The position numbers and the translations under genes are program-made. Source: Porticoccaceae bacterium UBA1989 (GTDB taxonomy: Bacteria > Pseudomonadota > Gammaproteobacteria > Pseudomonadales > Porticoccaceae). Taken from it: 15,691 bases of DNA. Under the pieces are notes generated by a model. The model was not told where the DNA came from. It saw nothing but the letters and a program-made list of their open reading frames with translations, and made no database searches. This document shows, piece by piece, positions 13,279 through 15,691 of this stretch (position 1 is the stretch's first letter; each line of letters starts with the position of its first letter). The stretch lies in contig DDDD01000173.1 of the NCBI GenBank assembly GCA_002335945.1, positions 1-15,691 of the forward strand, written 5' to 3'.

Positions 13279-14655
13279 ATGAACAATATCGCGCTCTCTC
13301 CCCTTACCGCTGTTTCACCCATCGATGGTCGATACGGCTCAAAAACAGAGCGACTGCGCTCTGTTTTTAGCGAGTTTGGTTTAATTCGCTATCGGGTAAT
13401 GGTTGAGGTGCGCTGGTTACAGCAACTCTCTAAGCATCCCTCTGTTGTTGAAGTACCAGCATTCTCTGATGAAGCTAATGCAGTGCTTAATGCTCTAGTA
13501 GATAACTTTACGCTTGAGCAGGCGGCGCGCATTAAAGAGATTGAGCGCACCACGAATCACGATGTGAAAGCAGTGGAATATCTCATCAAGGAAACCATTG
13601 TCGATAATGCCGAGCTGAATGCAGTGAGTGAATTTGTCCACTTCGCCTGCACCTCTGAAGATATTAATAATCTGTCCCATGCACTAATGCTCAAAGAAGG
13701 ACGTGATCAGGTCATGTTGCCCGCACTGCAGGCTATCACCGACCAGCTCGCAGCCATGGGCCGAGAGTTCGCTGATGTGTCTATGTTGGCCCGCACCCAT
13801 GGTCAGACAGCATCTCCCACCACGGTGGGTAAAGAAATGGCCAATGTCGCCTACCGCGTGCAACGTCAAATTGATCAACTTAAAACCGTACCGCTGCTGG
13901 GTAAAATAAATGGCGCGGTGGGCAACTACAATGCACACCTTTCTGCCTATGCCGACATTGACTGGCAGTCGGTTGCTCAGGAATTTATAGAACAGCTGGG
14001 TTTGAGTTTTAACCCTTACACCACCCAGATTGAGCCTCACGATTATATGGCCGAGTTGTTTGATGGCCTGGCTCGTTCGAATACCATCCTGATCGATTTT
14101 GCTCGTGATATCTGGGGCTATATTTCTCTGGGTTACTTCAAACAGAAAACCATCGCAGGTGAAGTGGGGTCATCTACCATGCCTCATAAAGTTAACCCCA
14201 TCGACTTCGAAAATGCCGAAGGCAATCTGGGTATCGCCAATGCACTATTTGGCCATCTGGCGGCCAAGCTGCCTATTTCTCGTTGGCAGCGTGACCTTAC
14301 GGATTCCACGGTACTGCGCAATATGGGTGTTGGCCTCGGCTACACCATGATCGCTTATGCTTCTCTGGATAAGGGTATTAGTAAGCTTGAGCTTAATGAA
14401 ACTAAGCTGGCTGCAGACCTAGATGCCAGCTGGGAAGTATTAGCGGAGCCTATTCAGACGGTGATGCGTCGTTACGGCATCGAAGAACCTTACGAAAAAC
14501 TCAAGGCCCTTACCCGTGGCAATGTGATGGATCAGTCAACGATTCAGACCTTTATCGATACGCTAGACATGCCAGAGTCGGCGAAAGCTGAGTTAAAGGC
14601 CATGACCCCTGCATCCTACATCGGCAATGCCTCTGCACAGGCTAAAAATATCTAA
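13279..14655 (+). CDS. purB: Adenylosuccinate lyase PurB
   Basis: Cleaves fumarate from SAICAR and from adenylosuccinate, two steps of purine nucleotide synthesis; active as a tetramer in the cytoplasm. It is 458 residues (E. coli 456). It begins with the family N-terminus LSPLTAVSPIDGRYGSKT. Catalytic motifs are TSEDINN, ARTHGQTASPTTVGKE with general-acid-region H174, and the fumarase/aspartase signature GSSTMPHKVNPIDFENAEGN containing the mobile-loop serines S298/S299. The ATG follows TTGGACAAATC, a modest Shine-Dalgarno site. It is preceded by its own promoter candidate but probably also receives readthrough from mnmA-hflD. roxA begins one base after its stop. Confidence 0.98.
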   Translation: MNNIALSPLTAVSPIDGRYGSKTERLRSVFSEFGLIRYRVMVEVRWLQQLSKHPSVVEVPAFSDEANAVLNALVDNFTLEQAARIKEIERTTNHDVKAVEYLIKETIVDNAELNAVSEFVHFACTSEDINNLSHALMLKEGRDQVMLPALQAITDQLAAMGREFADVSMLARTHGQTASPTTVGKEMANVAYRVQRQIDQLKTVPLLGKINGAVGNYNAHLSAYADIDWQSVAQEFIEQLGLSFNPYTTQIEPHDYMAELFDGLARSNTILIDFARDIWGYISLGYFKQKTIAGEVGSSTMPHKVNPIDFENAEGNLGIANALFGHLAAKLPISRWQRDLTDSTVLRNMGVGLGYTMIAYASLDKGISKLELNETKLAADLDASWEVLAEPIQTVMRRYGIEEPYEKLKALTRGNVMDQSTIQTFIDTLDMPESAKAELKAMTPASYIGNASAQAKNI

Positions 14656-14656
14656 T

Positions 14657-15586
14657 ATGATTCTTGGAAATGTAAGCCCCGAAGAATTTCTCGCCGAGTA
14701 CTGGCAGAAGAAGCCGCTGTTAATTCGCAATGCAATTACAGATTTCGAGCCGCCTATTGATGGTGATGAGCTGGCCGGCCTGTCTCTTGAGCAGGAAGTG
14801 GAATCACGGCTGGTTATCGGTGAAGATTGGAAGCTAGAACATGGCCCCTTTGCTGAAGACCGCTTTGCCTCTTTACCGGCTAGCCACTGGACATTATTAG
14901 TTCAGGCCGCTGATCTCTGGGTACCTGAAGTAGGTGAGCTATTAAAGCATTTTGATTTCCTACCTCCCTGGCGTATCGATGACATTATGGTCAGCTATGC
15001 TGAAGATGGCGGCAGTGTTGGGCCGCATTTTGATTACTACGATGTCTTTCTTATTCAGGGTACTGGTCAGCGCAGATGGCAGATTGGTGCCGCCTGTGAT
15101 GATGAAACTCCACTATTAAAAAACACTGAGCTAAAGATTCTCGCTGGCTTTGAGCCCTTACAAGAATGGGTGCTGGAGCCAGGCGACATACTTTATCTAC
15201 CGCCTAAAATTGCTCATCATGGCGTTGCTATTGGGGATTGCACGACCTTCTCTGTGGGTTTCCGTGCCCCAGCAGCCACCGAAATGATGGATGACTTGGC
15301 CACCGAATTACTCACCGGCATAGTTGCTCCGAAACATCTGGTTGATCCACCACTGACACCAGCGATGGCCGTGGAAAATATCCCCGACGCCTATATTCAA
15401 AATGTGAAGAGCTTGTTACTTGAAACGCTGAATGATGATGAGCTGCTGGCGCAATGGTTTGCGCAGTTTATGACGGCCCCTAAATACCCCATGCTGCTAG
15501 ATCAAACTGGAGAGCAGCGTCGCGCAACTCTCAAGCATAAAGATGGATCAGTGAGCCGGTTTGAGAATGGCCGGAAGGACGATTAG
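14657..15586 (+). CDS. roxA: Ribosomal protein uL16 arginine hydroxylase RoxA (YcfD), short C-terminus
   Basis: Fe(II)/2-oxoglutarate oxygenase of the JmjC/cupin-4 family; the E. coli enzyme hydroxylates an arginine of ribosomal protein L16. The iron ligands are H124 and D126 in VGPHFDYYDVFLIQG and H187 in LPPKIAHHGVA, at the spacing of E. coli H125/D127/H187. Also conserved are ELAGLSLEQEVESRLV, PPWRIDDIMVSYA, and YSVGFRAP-like FSVGFRAP. It has 309 residues against 373 in E. coli; the protein ends shortly after WFAQFM, so most of the C-terminal winged-helix domain is missing. The ATG starts one base after the purB stop, implying co-expression. A repeat begins about 36 bases after its stop, so truncation linked to the repeat is possible. 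Alternatively the short form is normal in this lineage. Confidence 0.9.
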   Translation: MILGNVSPEEFLAEYWQKKPLLIRNAITDFEPPIDGDELAGLSLEQEVESRLVIGEDWKLEHGPFAEDRFASLPASHWTLLVQAADLWVPEVGELLKHFDFLPPWRIDDIMVSYAEDGGSVGPHFDYYDVFLIQGTGQRRWQIGAACDDETPLLKNTELKILAGFEPLQEWVLEPGDILYLPPKIAHHGVAIGDCTTFSVGFRAPAATEMMDDLATELLTGIVAPKHLVDPPLTPAMAVENIPDAYIQNVKSLLLETLNDDELLAQWFAQFMTAPKYPMLLDQTGEQRRATLKHKDGSVSRFENGRKDD

Positions 15587-15622
15587 GAAGTAAACCGCTG
15601 AGAGTTCGAGCAGCAAACTGCC

Positions 15623-15691
15623 ATGGCGATAATCAAGCTTTTATGTCGATAACAAAATTGTTATGTCGAGCGTAAGCGAGAGATCCTTCGT
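15623..15691. repeat. Second repeat array at the right edge (incomplete)
   Basis: Three degenerate units start exactly 20 bases apart: atggcgataatcaagctttt (15623), atgtcgataacaaaattgtt (15643) and atgtcgagcgtaagcgagag (15663). The sequence then runs into gagatccttcg (15680-15690). The first ten bases of that are the exact reverse complement of the tail gaaggatctc (4286-4295) in the aat-bpt array. This is therefore another member of the same dispersed family, cut by the window edge. The stretch 15587-15622 before it holds nothing recognisable. Confidence 0.8.

Noticed and set aside
13684..14040. 118-codon open frame antisense to purB
   Set aside because: Shadow of the strongly conserved PurB coding sequence; low-complexity mirror composition and no homology.
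15540..15640. Frameshift in roxA that would restore the missing C-terminus
   Set aside because: I read the alternative frames after the stop: they close quickly or enter the repeat, with no sequence resembling the family's winged-helix domain within the window.
1..15691. A defence, mobile or biosynthetic gene system
   Set aside because: Every substantial gene is a recognisable housekeeping gene in conserved order. No transposase, integrase, toxin-antitoxin or unknown cluster is present, only the non-coding repeats.

Overview
The window is a 15.7 kb piece of a gammaproteobacterial chromosome made almost entirely of core housekeeping genes. The proteins align by eye with the E. coli ones: TrxB, Aat, IF-1, ClpA, ClpS, CspD, Icd, RluE, NudJ, MnmA, HflD, PurB and RoxA. 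The gene order is also the classic gammaproteobacterial one. The moderate GC content, the presence of bpt and the compact FtsK suggest a marine Cellvibrionales-like organism (for example the Porticoccaceae/SAR92 group). That placement is an inference and is not certain.

Layout. (1) 1-2276, minus strand: ftsK, running off the left edge inside its C-terminal DNA-reading (gamma) domain. (2) 2494-5541, plus strand: trxB, aat, bpt, infA, with a roughly 360-base repeat-filled gap between aat and bpt. (3) A strong bidirectional terminator, then clpS-clpA on the minus strand (8287-5661). (4) cspD on the plus strand, divergent from clpS, and a second bidirectional terminator shared with icd (minus strand, 10138-8885). 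(5) 10291-15586, plus strand: rluE, nudJ, mnmA, hflD, purB, roxA, tightly packed apart from one promoter-bearing gap before purB. (6) From 15587 to the right edge: non-coding sequence that enters another copy of the repeat family.

How the genes work together. Aat and Bpt attach leucine (or phenylalanine) to protein N-termini, ClpS recognises the resulting N-degrons and ClpA unfolds the substrate for ClpP. All the dedicated bacterial N-degron components except ClpP therefore lie within 6 kb. The right-hand block deals with RNA and translation (RluE 23S pseudouridine, MnmA tRNA 2-thiouridine, NudJ nucleotide clean-up, RoxA ribosomal protein hydroxylation) together with purine synthesis (PurB).

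I see no undescribed multi-gene system. The most interesting non-ordinary signal is a mosaic repeat family built of GTCATCC/GTCGA-type modules. One array overlaps the 3' end and stop codon of aat, and a second starts just after an unusually short roxA. Both arrays include degenerate 20-base tandem units.
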